64,000 nucleotides of DNA from Bacillus spongiae. GTDB lineage: Bacteria; Bacillota; Bacilli; Bacillales; Bacillaceae_K. The first letter of the stretch is position 1. Every line of letters begins with the position of its first letter. This document shows positions 21,054-30,655 of the stretch, piece by piece. Below the pieces are notes generated by a model that made no database searches, had not been told where the DNA came from, and saw only the letters and a list, made by a program, of their open reading frames with translations. The position numbers and the translations under genes are program-made. The stretch lies in the NCBI RefSeq assembly GCF_037120725.1, contig NZ_JBBAXC010000001.1, positions 372,001-436,000 of the forward strand. Reading direction: 5' to 3'.

Positions 21054-21789
21054 ATATATATAATTTGGGTTTAGACGGTCCTTTTTCAGGTTCAGCCTTC
21101 TTATCTTGAGAATTTGACGAAGTTTTTTTCTTTTTGGTTGTTTTCTTCGTTTTTTTCTTACTACCTTGCTTTCCGGTACTTTTAGCTTCTTCGACAATAA
21201 TTTCTTCTTCCTCATCATCAGCTTCTTCTACCGATTCTTCTGATTCTTCCTCATCATCAGTTGTTTCTTCAGTCTCTTCTTCAGTCTCTTCTTCAGAATC
21301 CTCAAGGTCAACATCTTTTAACCCACGATATAATTGCCACATTGCAGGTATATTCTTAATTAAAGGACCATATTGTTGAATTTGTTGAATCATTGGACCG
21401 ACTTGTTGAGCCGTTTGTAATACTTGCTGAGTATTGCTAAGCATCGAATTGACTCCACCTGGTTGTAATAAACCTCTAAGCAAGCCGCCACTATTTCCGC
21501 CTCCACTTCCTACTTGAGCTGCAGTTCTTTCGAATCCAGTCGCAATATTATTGGCGTTCATAGCGGGATTTCCACGTTGAAATAACCTTGACAAAATACC
21601 GCCGCTGTTACCGCCGCCACTTTGAGCACCTCTTACTGGGATTGAATTTTGACCCGAAAGAATTCTTTCTCCAAACCCTCTTGGAGCCATTTGCGAGGAG
21701 AATCTTCCTAACGATGATGGGAGCCCCCCTCCACGTCTTGCCCCCATTTGAAAGAGTGATGAGGTAAATGGATTTCTTGGTGGTGGCAT
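21052..21789 (-). CDS. yqfQ: VrrA/YqfQ family low-complexity protein
   Basis: 245 residues, starting MPPPRNPFTSSLFQMGARRGGG. The N-terminal half is Gly/Arg/Ser-rich with repeated GGGNSGG segments. A helical middle (about 115-160) carries QQVGPMIQQIQQYGPLIKNIPAMWQLYRGLKD. A long Glu/Asp tract (about 163-200) and a Lys/Thr-rich tail follow. The layout and position between ispH and cshB identify YqfQ. Its function is unknown, and the composition suggests a spore- or surface-associated disordered protein. ATG behind GAGGAGGCG. Confidence 0.8.
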   Translation of the reverse strand: MPPPRNPFTSSLFQMGARRGGGLPSSLGRFSSQMAPRGFGERILSGQNSIPVRGAQSGGGNSGGILSRLFQRGNPAMNANNIATGFERTAAQVGSGGGNSGGLLRGLLQPGGVNSMLSNTQQVLQTAQQVGPMIQQIQQYGPLIKNIPAMWQLYRGLKDVDLEDSEEETEEETEETTDDEEESEESVEEADDEEEEIIVEEAKSTGKQGSKKKTKKTTKKKKTSSNSQDKKAEPEKGPSKPKLYI

Positions 21790-21992
21790 TATTTTCGCCT
21801 CCTCTCAGAGCAATTGCCCGCATTATTCTCCTTATAGTTTATGCAAGTTGTTCCAAAACGGTTGTGATAACAGTGGAATTTCTTTTGAGAAATAGAGGAA
21901 TTATAAAGGTTGATAGGTAGAAGTTTCAATAAATGTTTATTATAATGACATAATGGGTTCAATACAGTATTGTTTATATTAGGAGGGAAAGT

Positions 21993-23300
21993 ATGTCCCA
22001 TCAATTTCATAAATTTTCATTTAAACCATTTATTTCTCAAGCAATAGAGGCTTCAGGATTTCATGAGCCGACTGAAATACAAGAAAAAATGATTCCTACG
22101 ATATTAAAAGGGGAAAGTGCGATTGGACAATCGCAAACGGGAACAGGTAAAACTCATTCCTTTTTATTACCGATTCTTCAAAAGATTCAACCTGAAAAAC
22201 AAGCTGTTCAAGCAGTGATTACGGCGCCGACAAGAGAGCTTGCTCAGCAAATTTATAAGGTTATTATGGATATTACCAAATATGCAAATGATGAAATTTC
22301 AGCGCGTCTCTTTATAGGAGGAACGGATAAGCAACGCTCCATTACGAAGCTGAAAAGCCAACCTCATATTGTAGTTGGAACACCTGGTCGTATTAATGAT
22401 TTAGTAAAAGAGCAAGCACTAATGATTCACACTGCGAATTTTCTTGTTGTAGACGAAGCTGATTTGATGTTAGATATGGGCTTTATTTTCGATGTGGACC
22501 AAATTGCTGGGAGAATGCCAGAAACTCTCCAAATGCTTGTATTTTCTGCTACGCTTCCAGAAAAGCTTAAGCCGTTTTTGAAAAAGTATATGGAAAACCC
22601 AGTCTACACGCATGTGCAGCCGAAACAGCTTTCAGCTGAAAAAATACAACATGTGCTCGTACCACAAAAAAGTAGAGATAAACTGAATTTACTAGTCAGT
22701 ATGTTAAAAAGCTATAATCCTTATTTAGCCATTGTGTTTACGAATACAAAAGCGAAAGCGGAAGAGGTGGCGAAGCAACTAAATGAAGCTGGCTTGAAGG
22801 TAGGAAGGATCCACGGAGATCTATCCCCACGTGAACGAAAGCAGCAAATGAAACAAATAAGAAACTTAGAATTTCAGTATATCGTCGCAACAGATTTAGC
22901 TGCTCGTGGCATAGATATTGAAGGGATTAGTCATGTGATCAACTATGAATTACCAAAGGATCTTGACTTTTATATTCATCGAACGGGTCGTACGGCTCGA
23001 GCTGGGCATTCTGGAATAGCTGCAACTATCTACACGCCTAGCGATGAAGATGCCATTACAAAGCTGGATAAAATGGGGATAGTGTTCAATCACCAAGATA
23101 TTCGGAAAGGTGAGTGGATTGACCTTGGTGAATTTAACAAAAGGTCAAAGCGTCAACGTAAAAGCGATAGCATAGATGAAAAAGCGAAGACGATGGTACG
23201 GAAAAGAAAAAAGGTAAAGCCGGGTTATAAGAAAAAGATGAAATATGAAATGGAACAAATTAAAAAAAGAGAACGTCGTAAAAATAGACAAAATAAATAA
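21993..23300 (+). CDS. cshB: DEAD-box RNA helicase CshB
   Basis: 435 residues. Motifs in order: Q motif, I ([10 protein letters not shown]), Ia (PTRELAQQ), II (VDEADLM), III (FSATLP), V ([11 protein letters not shown]), VI ([10 protein letters not shown]), then a very basic C-terminal tail (about 390-435). DEAD-box protein of the YqfR/CshB type, implicated in ribosome biogenesis and cold adaptation. ATG behind TAGGAGGGAAAGT. nfo follows after about 30 bases. Confidence 0.93.
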   Translation: MSHQFHKFSFKPFISQAIEASGFHEPTEIQEKMIPTILKGESAIGQSQTGTGKTHSFLLPILQKIQPEKQAVQAVITAPTRELAQQIYKVIMDITKYANDEISARLFIGGTDKQRSITKLKSQPHIVVGTPGRINDLVKEQALMIHTANFLVVDEADLMLDMGFIFDVDQIAGRMPETLQMLVFSATLPEKLKPFLKKYMENPVYTHVQPKQLSAEKIQHVLVPQKSRDKLNLLVSMLKSYNPYLAIVFTNTKAKAEEVAKQLNEAGLKVGRIHGDLSPRERKQQMKQIRNLEFQYIVATDLAARGIDIEGISHVINYELPKDLDFYIHRTGRTARAGHSGIAATIYTPSDEDAITKLDKMGIVFNHQDIRKGEWIDLGEFNKRSKRQRKSDSIDEKAKTMVRKRKKVKPGYKKKMKYEMEQIKKRERRKNRQNK

Positions 23301-23329
23301 GTTTGTTTAAGAGGAAGGGTTGGTCGAAG

Positions 23330-24226
23330 ATGCTAAAAATAGGTTCACATGTATCGATGAGTGGAAAAAAAATGTTGCTTGCATCGAGTGAGGAAGCTGC
23401 ATCTTATGGTGCAAATACTTTTATGATTTATACTGGCGCACCTCAAAATACGAGACGGAAAAAAATTGAGGACTTAAATATTGAGGCTGGCCTGCTCCAT
23501 ATGAAAGAACATAATATTGAGGAGATTGTTGTTCATGCTCCATATATAATTAATATAGGCAATAGTAAAAATTTAGATACTTTCGAGCTAGGTGTAAACT
23601 TTTTACGACAAGAAATTGAGCGCACAGCGGCAATTGGGGCCAAACAAATCGTTCTTCATCCAGGTGCTCATGTAGGTGAAGGAGCGGATGTAGGAATTAA
23701 ACAGATAATCAAAGGCTTAAACGAAGTGATTACAAAGGATCAAACTGTACAAATTGCATTAGAAACAATGGCAGGTAAGGGCTCAGAATGTGGACGATCA
23801 TTTGAAGAAATTGCTCAAATCATCGACGGTGTCCATCACAATGAGAAGCTCTCTGTTTGTTTCGATACCTGTCATACGCATGATGCAGGGTATAATATCG
23901 TTGAAGACTTTGATGGTGTTTTACAACAGTTTGATACAACAGTTGGTCTCGATAGAATAAAGGTCTTGCATATCAATGATAGTAAAAATCCACAAGGTGC
24001 TAGAAAAGATAGACATGAAAATATTGGGTTTGGTCATATCGGTTTTCAGGCATTGAACTATATTGTCCATCACCCAAGCCTTATGGACGTCCCAAAAATT
24101 TTAGAAACGCCTTATGTTGGTGAAGATAAAAAAAATAAAAAGCCACCATATAAATTTGAAATTAATATGTTTAAAAACCAACAATTCGATGAAAAGGTGT
24201 TAGAGGCAATCAAGACACAAGAATAA
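23330..24226 (+). CDS. nfo: Endonuclease IV (AP endonuclease)
   Basis: 298 residues. Trinuclear zinc site residues are visible in [52 protein letters not shown] and [12 protein letters not shown]. It cleaves abasic sites in base excision repair; in B. subtilis it helps protect spores. ATG 23330 after GAGGAAGGG; the in-frame ATG 23303 is rejected because it adds an atypical N-terminus. Confidence 0.96.
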   Translation: MLKIGSHVSMSGKKMLLASSEEAASYGANTFMIYTGAPQNTRRKKIEDLNIEAGLLHMKEHNIEEIVVHAPYIINIGNSKNLDTFELGVNFLRQEIERTAAIGAKQIVLHPGAHVGEGADVGIKQIIKGLNEVITKDQTVQIALETMAGKGSECGRSFEEIAQIIDGVHHNEKLSVCFDTCHTHDAGYNIVEDFDGVLQQFDTTVGLDRIKVLHINDSKNPQGARKDRHENIGFGHIGFQALNYIVHHPSLMDVPKILETPYVGEDKKNKKPPYKFEINMFKNQQFDEKVLEAIKTQE

Positions 24227-24249
24227 TGGAATAAATTGGCCTAATGATG

Positions 24250-24288
24250 AAAAGAAAAGCTGTGGAAAAACACAGCTTTTCTTTTCAT
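24250..24288 (+). terminator. Terminator after nfo
   Basis: AAAAGCTGTG pairs with CACAGCTTTT around GAAAAA, then TCTTTTC. Confidence 0.85.
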
Positions 24289-24333
24289 AAAGTAATGGCC
24301 CTTCTTCTTCATTCCTAATTGAAAGTAAACTTC

Positions 24334-24591
24334 TTAAGAATCAGTGAATTGTAAAAAAAGCCGATTTACCTCTCTAGCGGTTTTAGGTCCAGAAATCTTG
24401 GCTAATTGCTTAATGATATGGCTTCGTTGCTGATCGTCAAACACATCGTAATTTTTTCCTCTTAAATATTGGGCAATTTGATTAGCTTCTTTAATCGAAA
24501 GTTTAACAGAATACTGCTTAGCATACTTTAGTAACTCTTCTCCTGAAATACGATTCATCTTTTGATTAATCACATGTTGAATAAGCTTCAC
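24334..24591 (-). CDS. yqfT: DUF2624 family protein YqfT
   Basis: 85 residues, all helical in character (VINQKMNRISGEELLKYAKQY, ANQIAQYLRGKNYDVF, PKTAREVNRLFLQF). Matches DUF2624/YqfT in size and in position next to nfo and yqfU. Function unknown. GTG start with TAAGGAGTGAT upstream. Confidence 0.82.
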   Translation of the reverse strand: MKLIQHVINQKMNRISGEELLKYAKQYSVKLSIKEANQIAQYLRGKNYDVFDDQQRSHIIKQLAKISGPKTAREVNRLFLQFTDS

Positions 24592-24671
24592 CGCATATCA
24601 CTCCTTAGTTGAAGCATATGCATCATAGTAAAAAAAGTGTCCGGTAAATGAACAGAATAGGAGGTTTAGTG

Positions 24672-25556
24672 ATGAACAAAAAAGTCCATAAAAAAGAAAG
24701 TATCCCTCATTATATTTATCGCTTAACGATGATTTTTGTAGGAGCAGGATTGGCCGCCATTTCCATTGAGTTATTTCTCGTACCGAATCAAATTATTGAC
24801 GGTGGAATTATCGGCATTTCCTTAATCCTGAGCTATTTGTTTTCTAGTACATTTCCATTATTAAATTTTGGTGTTCTTGTTGTCTTATTAAATCTTCCTT
24901 TTATGTATTTTGGGTATAAACAAATTGGAAAAACATTTGTCATTTCTTCGCTTTTCGGTATCATTTCTCTTGCGTTATTAGAAAGTTTGTTACATCAAAT
25001 TGAGCCGTTTAATACAGATCAAACCATCCTTGCGACCGTTTTTGGGGGATTAATACTTGGCATCGGGGTAGGTCTTGTCATTCGTCATGGCGGATCAATG
25101 GATGGTACAGAAATATTAGGTATTTTATTAACCAAAAAACTCCCGTTTTCAGTCGGTGAATTCGTGATGTTTATAAATATCTTCATTTTTGGTTGGGCAG
25201 CGTTTGTATTTGGAGCAGAGCAGGCGATGTTTTCAGTGATGACCTATTATATTGCTTTTAAGGCCATTGATACGGTTATTCAAGGGATGGATGAAACGAA
25301 GGCTGTTATCATTGTGTCAGAAATGTTTGATGAAGTGTCAGAAGCAATTTTGCACCGTCTTGGTCGGGGGACTACGATGTTGAAAGGGCGGGGAGGATAC
25401 ACAGATAATGAAAAAGAAGTTATTTATGTAGTGGTGACACGATTAGAAGTGACAAAACTGAAAGCCATTGTTGCAGATATTGATCCTCAAGCCTTTATTA
25501 CTATCATGAGTACACAAGAAACGAAGGGGGCTCGCTTTAAGTCAGCCATACATTAA
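24672..25556 (+). CDS. yqfU: YitT family membrane protein YqfU
   Basis: 294 residues: about five or six transmembrane helices to residue 200 ([17 protein letters not shown]..., [27 protein letters not shown]), then a cytosolic DUF2179 domain ([26 protein letters not shown]). The transported molecule, if any, is unknown. ATG 24672 with TAGGAGG at 24658-24664. Divergent from yqfT, ended by a perfect terminator. Confidence 0.9.
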   Translation: MNKKVHKKESIPHYIYRLTMIFVGAGLAAISIELFLVPNQIIDGGIIGISLILSYLFSSTFPLLNFGVLVVLLNLPFMYFGYKQIGKTFVISSLFGIISLALLESLLHQIEPFNTDQTILATVFGGLILGIGVGLVIRHGGSMDGTEILGILLTKKLPFSVGEFVMFINIFIFGWAAFVFGAEQAMFSVMTYYIAFKAIDTVIQGMDETKAVIIVSEMFDEVSEAILHRLGRGTTMLKGRGGYTDNEKEVIYVVVTRLEVTKLKAIVADIDPQAFITIMSTQETKGARFKSAIH

Positions 25557-25592
25557 AACAATCTTGCTAGCAAGATTGTTTTGTTGTTTTAA
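25555..25592 (+). terminator. Terminator after yqfU
   Basis: A perfect 28-base palindrome (AAAACAATCTTGC...GCAAGATTGTTTT) followed by GTTGTTTT. Confidence 0.88.
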
Positions 25593-25601
25593 GCATGTAT
25601 A

Positions 25602-25630
25602 TTTACAAGACCTGTATCTTCTTGTATACT
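25602..25630 (+). promoter_or_regulatory. Promoter of znuC-znuB-zur
   Basis: TTTACA (25602-25607), 17-base spacer, TATACT (25625-25630). The predicted start near 25637 lies just before the Zur box. Confidence 0.65.
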
Positions 25631-25642
25631 TTGAACATTAGT

Positions 25643-25663
25643 AAATCGGAATGATTCTGAATA
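25643..25663 (+). promoter_or_regulatory. Zur box
   Basis: AAATCGGAATGATTCTGAAT is a 7-1-7 inverted repeat centred on G25653 with one mismatch, very close to the B. subtilis Zur operator (TCGTAATnATTACGA core). Zinc-loaded Zur bound here would block transcription, so the operon should be on when zinc is scarce. zur itself is the last gene, giving autoregulation. Confidence 0.78.
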
Positions 25664-25676
25664 AGGGAGTTCTGTA

Positions 25677-26435
25677 ATGGAGACTAAATCAATTATTGAT
25701 ATAAAGGACCTAAGTTTTCGATATGATCGAGACTTTGTGCTAAAAGATGTGAATTTATCAGTCCCAAATGGTGCATTTCTAGGGATTGTTGGACCGAATG
25801 GTTCTGGTAAGTCAACACTATTAAAAATCATTCTTGGCCTTTCTAAGGCCAAATATGGGGATGTAAAACTATTTGGAATACCGCAAGAGAAATTCAAAGA
25901 ATGGGACAGAATTGGCTATGTGTCACAAAAAGCAAATTCTTTTAATACAGGTTTCCCCGCAACGGTATATGAAGTAGTAGCGAGTGGTTTAACGAAAAAA
26001 ACAGGGATGTTTCGTTTTATTGGACGAAAAAATAGTGACCGTATTATGAAGGCTATTGCATCTGTTGGAATGGAGCAATTTTATAACCGAAATATTGGTG
26101 AATTATCCGGTGGACAGCAGCAACGAGTATTTATTGCTAGAGCACTTGTCAGTGAGCCTGATATTTTAATTTTAGATGAGCCGACTGTTGGGGTAGATAG
26201 CCAAAATGTCCAATCATTTTATAATATGTTGGACAAGCTCAATAAAAGAATGGGCATTACGCTAATACTCGTGACTCATGATATCGGGACAATTACGAAT
26301 AAAGTAACTCATGTTGCGTGTTTAAATCGTGATCTTCACTTTCATGGAGATACAGAAGAGTTTCAACGACTGAAAGACAGTGAGCTATCCTCCTTTTATG
26401 GACATGGTGTTCATTTGTTACAGCATAATCATTAG
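25677..26435 (+). CDS. znuC: Zinc ABC transporter, ATP-binding protein ZnuC/AdcC
   Basis: 252 residues. Walker A GPNGSGKST, Q-loop, signature [15 protein letters not shown], Walker B ILILDEPTVGVD and the switch His in LVTHD are all present. It belongs to the metal-importer (AdcC/ZnuC/MntB) group and powers zinc uptake at the cytoplasmic face. Zinc rather than manganese is inferred from the Zur box and from zur in the operon. ATG 25677 follows AAGGGAGTT. znuB starts 14 bases after the stop. Confidence 0.9.
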   Translation: METKSIIDIKDLSFRYDRDFVLKDVNLSVPNGAFLGIVGPNGSGKSTLLKIILGLSKAKYGDVKLFGIPQEKFKEWDRIGYVSQKANSFNTGFPATVYEVVASGLTKKTGMFRFIGRKNSDRIMKAIASVGMEQFYNRNIGELSGGQQQRVFIARALVSEPDILILDEPTVGVDSQNVQSFYNMLDKLNKRMGITLILVTHDIGTITNKVTHVACLNRDLHFHGDTEEFQRLKDSELSSFYGHGVHLLQHNH

Positions 26436-26449
26436 AAAAGAGGGAGCTT

Positions 26450-27313
26450 ATGGTAGAAGCCATTTTTCAATATACATTTTTACAAAATGCGTTCATAACA
26501 GGATTACTTATTGGTGTAATAGCACCATTATTAGGGGCGTTTGTAGTAGTAAGACGACTATCACTCATCGCAGATGCCCTTAGTCATGTTACACTTGCTG
26601 GAATTGCTTCCAGCCTATTATTAAGTAAATCTGTGCCTTCATTGGCAAGTATGAATCCACTTTATTTCGGGATGGGGTTTTCAGTCGTAGGGGCGATTCT
26701 CATCGAACGACTGAGAATCGTTTATAAACATTATGAGGAATTAGCTGTACCAATCATTCTTTCAGGCGGTATTGGGTTAAGCGTTATTTTTATTTCGCTT
26801 GCGGACGGGTTTAATACTGATTTATTCAATTATTTATTTGGAAGTGTATCGGCAGTAAGTTCTAGTGACGTTTGGTTAATTACATTGATAAGCATTGGTG
26901 TCGTTTTAACGATTATTTTTCTATATAAGGAGCTTTTTTTACTATCTTTTGATGAAGAGTTCGCCAAGGCGTCTGGCATTAGAGCTAGAGTTATTCATTT
27001 AATTTTTATTCTTATGGTTGCCCTCGTTATTGCGGCATCTATGAGAATTGTTGGAATTTTACTTGTCTCCAGCTTGATGACATTACCTGTGGCAGCTAGT
27101 ATGCGAATTTCAAGAGGGTTTAAGCAAACGATTTTCTACTCGATTCTCTTTGGAGAGACAGCCGTAATAGCAGGGCTAATCTCCGCCTATTATTTAGATT
27201 TAGCACCAGGTGGAACAATTGTTGTATCTTCGATTCTCCTTCTAATTGCTACAATTGTAGGAAAGAAAGTTCAACATAGTTTTATGTTTAAAGGAGTGGA
27301 GGATAGCAAATGA
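26450..27313 (+). CDS. znuB: Zinc ABC transporter, permease ZnuB/AdcB
   Basis: 287 residues with seven or eight transmembrane helices, ABC-3 family. Typical stretches are [25 protein letters not shown] and the coupling region [12 protein letters not shown]. It forms the channel for zinc imported by ZnuC. ATG 26450 after AAGAGGGAG; the stop overlaps zur by four bases. No substrate-binding protein (znuA) is encoded beside it. Confidence 0.9.
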   Translation: MVEAIFQYTFLQNAFITGLLIGVIAPLLGAFVVVRRLSLIADALSHVTLAGIASSLLLSKSVPSLASMNPLYFGMGFSVVGAILIERLRIVYKHYEELAVPIILSGGIGLSVIFISLADGFNTDLFNYLFGSVSAVSSSDVWLITLISIGVVLTIIFLYKELFLLSFDEEFAKASGIRARVIHLIFILMVALVIAASMRIVGILLVSSLMTLPVAASMRISRGFKQTIFYSILFGETAVIAGLISAYYLDLAPGGTIVVSSILLLIATIVGKKVQHSFMFKGVEDSK

Positions 27314-27741
27314 ACGTAAGTGAAGCGATTGAAATCATGAAAGATAGAGGGTATAAACAAACGGGTAAAAGAGAAGAAATGTTAGAATTGTTTGCCAAGC
27401 ATGATCGCTATTTGAATGCGAAAGATGTATTAGAACATATGAAAGATAGCTATCCTGGTCTCAGTTTCGATACGATTTACCGAAATTTATCGTTGTTTGT
27501 AGAGCTTGGAATCTTAGAGGAGACAGAACTTTCGGGTGAAAAGCTATTTCGTATTTCTTGTTCAAGTGCACATCATCATCATCATTTTATTTGTACTTCT
27601 TGTGGGAAAACAAAGGAAATTCATACATGTCCAATGTCAGAAATGAATGAAAAACTACAAGGATATATGATTTCAGGACATAAATTTGAAATATATGGAC
27701 AATGTCCAAACTGTCGACCAGAGGAAAACCCTCCACTATAG
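27310..27741 (+). CDS. zur: Fur-family zinc uptake regulator Zur
   Basis: 143 residues: winged helix ([21 protein letters not shown]), then a dimerisation domain with a His cluster ([17 protein letters not shown]) and two CxxC pairs (CTSC, CPNC) that hold structural zinc. Corresponds to B. subtilis yqfV (zur). Assignment as Zur, not Fur or PerR, rests on the znuCB partners and the Zur box. The ATG overlaps the end of znuB. Confidence 0.9.
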   Translation: MNVSEAIEIMKDRGYKQTGKREEMLELFAKHDRYLNAKDVLEHMKDSYPGLSFDTIYRNLSLFVELGILEETELSGEKLFRISCSSAHHHHHFICTSCGKTKEIHTCPMSEMNEKLQGYMISGHKFEIYGQCPNCRPEENPPL

Positions 27742-27758
27742 TGGAGGGTTTTTTTCAT
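27724..27758 (+). terminator. Terminator after zur
   Basis: AAAACCCTCCACTATAGTGG...GGTTTT: a perfect self-complementary stem with seven Ts after it, overlapping the zur stop. Confidence 0.9.
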
Positions 27759-27774
27759 AATTTCACATTCTTTT

Positions 27775-28347
27775 TTATTTAAGAGAGAGGGCCCATGCTT
27801 GTACCCATTGATCCGCCTCAATCCAGTTTTTTACCCGTACTACTCCTTCAGGAATAGGCTCCTGATTATAAGGGGTGTCAAATAATAGGACGGGAATCTG
27901 TAGCTCTTCATGTAGCATAACAGCATTATCATGCTTATCTTCTAAAAATAAATGAACATTATGTTCTCTAGCTGTTTCCACCTTGTTATGAGAACCAATT
28001 AACTCTATGTGATGAAAATCGATATCCTGTTCAGTAAACCATTGCTCCGTCAAAAGGGAGAGGTGCTTAGGTCTAGCAGAAATGAAATATAGCTCAAACA
28101 TTTCTTTCCATTGGGAAAGGACTGTTTTTGCATTCTCAGCGAGGGGAGACTCCTTATATATCACTGGTTCTTCTTTTTTAAACCATTCGGCGAAAGCATT
28201 TGGTGGTATATTTAGTGCGTCGGATAAATCATATTGAGTAATATCCGTTAATGTAATATTTTTATCGAATTTTTTGTTGATATATGGAATAAGCGTGGAT
28301 GGATCTGTCACCGTCCCATCAATATCTATGCCAAATCGTAAAGCCAT
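27775..28347 (-). CDS. yqfW: HAD-family nucleotidase-like protein YqfW
   Basis: 190 residues from ATG 28347 (MALRFGIDIDGTVTDP). HAD motif I is DIDGT (nucleophile and acid Asp), motif II YFISARP, and motif IV LFLEDKHDNA. Resembles the 5'(3')-deoxyribonucleotidase (NT5C) group, so dephosphorylation of a nucleotide is likely but the substrate is unproven. AGGAAGGGGATAA precedes the ATG; an in-frame ATG at 28413 lacks such a site. Convergent with zur. Confidence 0.82.
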   Translation of the reverse strand: MALRFGIDIDGTVTDPSTLIPYINKKFDKNITLTDITQYDLSDALNIPPNAFAEWFKKEEPVIYKESPLAENAKTVLSQWKEMFELYFISARPKHLSLLTEQWFTEQDIDFHHIELIGSHNKVETAREHNVHLFLEDKHDNAVMLHEELQIPVLLFDTPYNQEPIPEGVVRVKNWIEADQWVQAWALSLK

Positions 28348-28511
28348 TGAATTATCCCCTTCCTGATGTGCTTCTATTAACATCCTTACATAGTGTACCA
28401 TATTTTTTAGCAAGGAGAAAAAATAGAAGAACTGTTAAACATTACAATAGTAAGATTAACGTTATATCTTATACTAATAATGCTCCTATAAACCGAAAGT
28501 GAGGGATTGGT

Positions 28512-28889
28512 ATGAGCGAAGATCAACGCTATTCATCAGTGGATTTTCAATATCCAGGGAAAGATACAGATGACAATCCAGAAACAGAGGTTATTACAAG
28601 GAAATATAATGAAGAAACATCAGCTGAAATCGGTACGCCAATGGCGCTCGGAGCTGACTTCCAACAAGATTTTATAGAAGAAACCGATACGTCTGGGCGA
28701 GTTTATGGTATTTCTGCCTTAACGTTATCCCTTCTTTCGCTCTTCTTATTGCCTGTATTGCTTGGCGCAGCAGGTATCATCCTAGGGTTTGTTGCTAGAA
28801 GAAAAGGTGCGAACGGTCTTGGGGGATGGGCCATTGGAGTAGGAGCTGTTTCCATTATCATTGGAATCTTTGTTCTCCCTTTTTTTTAA
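28512..28889 (+). CDS. yqfX: YqfX-like small membrane protein
   Basis: 125 residues: a hydrophilic, acidic N-terminal half (1-60), then two membrane helices (ALTLSLLSLFLLPVLLGAAGIILGFVA and GGWAIGVGAVSIIIGIFVLPFF) separated by RRKGANGLG. This DUF4190-like arrangement and the place next to ispG match B. subtilis yqfX. Function unknown. ATG with AGTGAGGGA upstream. Confidence 0.8.
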   Translation: MSEDQRYSSVDFQYPGKDTDDNPETEVITRKYNEETSAEIGTPMALGADFQQDFIEETDTSGRVYGISALTLSLLSLFLLPVLLGAAGIILGFVARRKGANGLGGWAIGVGAVSIIIGIFVLPFF

Positions 28890-28915
28890 TTGGAAGAACA
28901 AGATTTATACAGGAG

Positions 28916-28950
28916 CAAAAAAGCTTGGCCTAAGGGCCAAGCTTTTACGC
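28916..28950. terminator. Bidirectional terminator between yqfX and ispG
   Basis: AAAAGCTTGGCC and GGCCAAGCTTTT form the stem with a TAAG loop. The right arm enters the last codons of ispG on the opposite strand. Confidence 0.8.
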
Positions 28951-30048
28951 GTTTTGATCATTCTGTTGTTTCTCCAAATACTCTGCAGCGATGGCATCAA
29001 TTTCTTTTTTAAGTTCCTCTACCATAGTTTCTTCCGGAACTTTTCGGACAATTTTCCCTTTGCGGAATAATAAGCCTTCGCCTCTTGCCCCAGCAATCCC
29101 AATATCTGCTTCTCTTGCTTCGCCAGGTCCATTCACAGCGCATCCTAATACAGCAACCTTGATTGGTGCTTTTATACTTTGGATATATTCCTCAACCTCG
29201 TTGGCAATGGAGATTAAGTCAATTTCAATTCGACCACAAGTTGGGCATGAAATTAAAGTCGCTGCATTAGAAGAAAGGCCAAATACTTTTAGAAGTTCTC
29301 TCGCAACTTTAACTTCTTCAACAGGGTCGGCACTTAATGATATACGTAATGTATTCCCAATGCCTTTACTTAGCAAAGCTCCAAGACCTGCTGCACTTTT
29401 GACAGTACCAGCAAATAGTGTTCCCGATTCAGTAATCCCTAAGTGTAATGGGTAATCGAAAGCTTTGGAAGCTTTTTCGTAAGCTTCAATGGCCAGGTTA
29501 ACATCCGATGCTTTTAAAGACACGATGATATCATAAAAATCAAGGTCTTCTAAAATCTTAATATGATGCAGGGCACTTTCGACCATTCCTTCTGCTGTTG
29601 GATAACCGTATTTTTCGAGAAACTGCTTTTCGAGGCTTCCGGCATTGACTCCAATTCGAATCGGAACGCCTTTCGCTTTCGCTGCTTTAACAACGGCTTC
29701 TACCTTTTCTCGTCGCCCTATATTTCCAGGATTTATTCTGATTTTATCTGCTCCACCTTCAATCGCTTTTAGAGCTAATTTATAATCAAAATGAATATCT
29801 ACTACAAGTGGTAGGTTAATTTGTTTTTTAATTTCAGCAATGGCATCTGCTGCCCGTTCATCAGGACAAGCAACACGAACCACTTGGCATCCTGCCTCTT
29901 CTAAACGGTTAATTTCGTTAACAGTGGCTTCAATATCATGTGTTTTTGTCGTGGTCATACTTTGTATAATAAGTTCGTTACTTCCCCCAATTGTGAGGTT
30001 CCCGACTTTTACAGGTCGTGTCTTAGAACGATGAATAATTTCAGTCAA
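28945..30048 (-). CDS. ispG: (E)-4-hydroxy-3-methylbut-2-enyl-diphosphate synthase IspG
   Basis: 367 residues. A TIM-barrel N-terminal part ([22 protein letters not shown]) and a C-terminal 4Fe-4S domain with CPTCGR and [15 protein letters not shown]. It converts MEcPP to HMBPP in the MEP pathway, feeding IspH. TTG start ([13 protein letters not shown]) with AAAGGAGCG upstream; no ATG is closer. Stands alone as in B. subtilis yqfY. Confidence 0.95.
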   Translation of the reverse strand: MTEIIHRSKTRPVKVGNLTIGGSNELIIQSMTTTKTHDIEATVNEINRLEEAGCQVVRVACPDERAADAIAEIKKQINLPLVVDIHFDYKLALKAIEGGADKIRINPGNIGRREKVEAVVKAAKAKGVPIRIGVNAGSLEKQFLEKYGYPTAEGMVESALHHIKILEDLDFYDIIVSLKASDVNLAIEAYEKASKAFDYPLHLGITESGTLFAGTVKSAAGLGALLSKGIGNTLRISLSADPVEEVKVARELLKVFGLSSNAATLISCPTCGRIEIDLISIANEVEEYIQSIKAPIKVAVLGCAVNGPGEAREADIGIAGARGEGLLFRKGKIVRKVPEETMVEELKKEIDAIAAEYLEKQQNDQNA

Positions 30049-30157
30049 ATGATTTCGCTCCTTTAGGTTCCATTCATAAAGATTTCCTGAAGATATTGTA
30101 ACAGTCTTTCATAGAGATTGACAAGAAATAGGATGCAAACAATAGCTGAAAATCATA

Positions 30158-30481
30158 TTAATAAATTGGAATGAGGTAAACCTTCCCTAATTGAATTTTC
30201 TCAGGTGCTACCCCATTATTTAAATAACGAAAATCTGCAATAACTTGTTCTATTGGGACGGGAATGGTACTGTTCATCTCCTCTTCTATTATGGATAATA
30301 CCGTATCCCCGGGTTGAATCTTTTTCTTAAAAAAGTTTAAGGAAGGATTAGAAGATACAGCTTGAGCTGTCGTAGGGTTATCCTTTTGCTTATCGTCTGC
30401 CTGAAGAGTACCGTATCGTAAATCAAAATAAATACTATAAACAACAACGAGTATGATAATAAAAATCGCCAGCCCCTTCAT
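30158..30481 (-). CDS. yqfZ: YqfZ-like LysM protein
   Basis: 107 residues: N-terminal membrane anchor or signal (GLAIFIIILVVVYSIYF), a short linker, then a LysM-like module (IQPGDTVLSIIEEEMNSTIPVPIEQVIADF...LGKVYLIPIY). LysM modules bind peptidoglycan glycans. Position beside ispG matches B. subtilis yqfZ. Probably attached to the cell wall or spore cortex side of a membrane. ATG after GGAGGAAG. Confidence 0.8.
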   Translation of the reverse strand: MKGLAIFIIILVVVYSIYFDLRYGTLQADDKQKDNPTTAQAVSSNPSLNFFKKKIQPGDTVLSIIEEEMNSTIPVPIEQVIADFRYLNNGVAPEKIQLGKVYLIPIY

Positions 30482-30615
30482 AACTTCCTCCTTTTTCTGT
30501 GTTTAGTTCACTCTATGAAGAAATTAATAGAATTATGACTCAATTAATAGAATGAATAGAAAGAATGATACGGATTTCTTAAATCGAAGGTAAGGAGAGG
30601 GGGACCATTATTTAC

Positions 30616-30655
30616 ACCGTAAAAGAAGCCGCATTAAGCGGCTTCTTTTACGGTG
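30616..30655 (-). terminator. Terminator at the end of the DUF1189 gene
   Basis: ACCGTAAAAGAAGCCGC (30616-30632) and its complement (30638-30654) form a 17-bp stem. On the minus strand the inner part ends in TTCTTTT, and the hairpin overlaps the stop codon. Confidence 0.7.

Noticed and set aside
28991-29455. 154-codon plus-strand frame inside ispG
   Set aside because: Antisense shadow of a well-conserved gene; composition (Ser/Pro/Ala-rich) is typical of an antisense frame.
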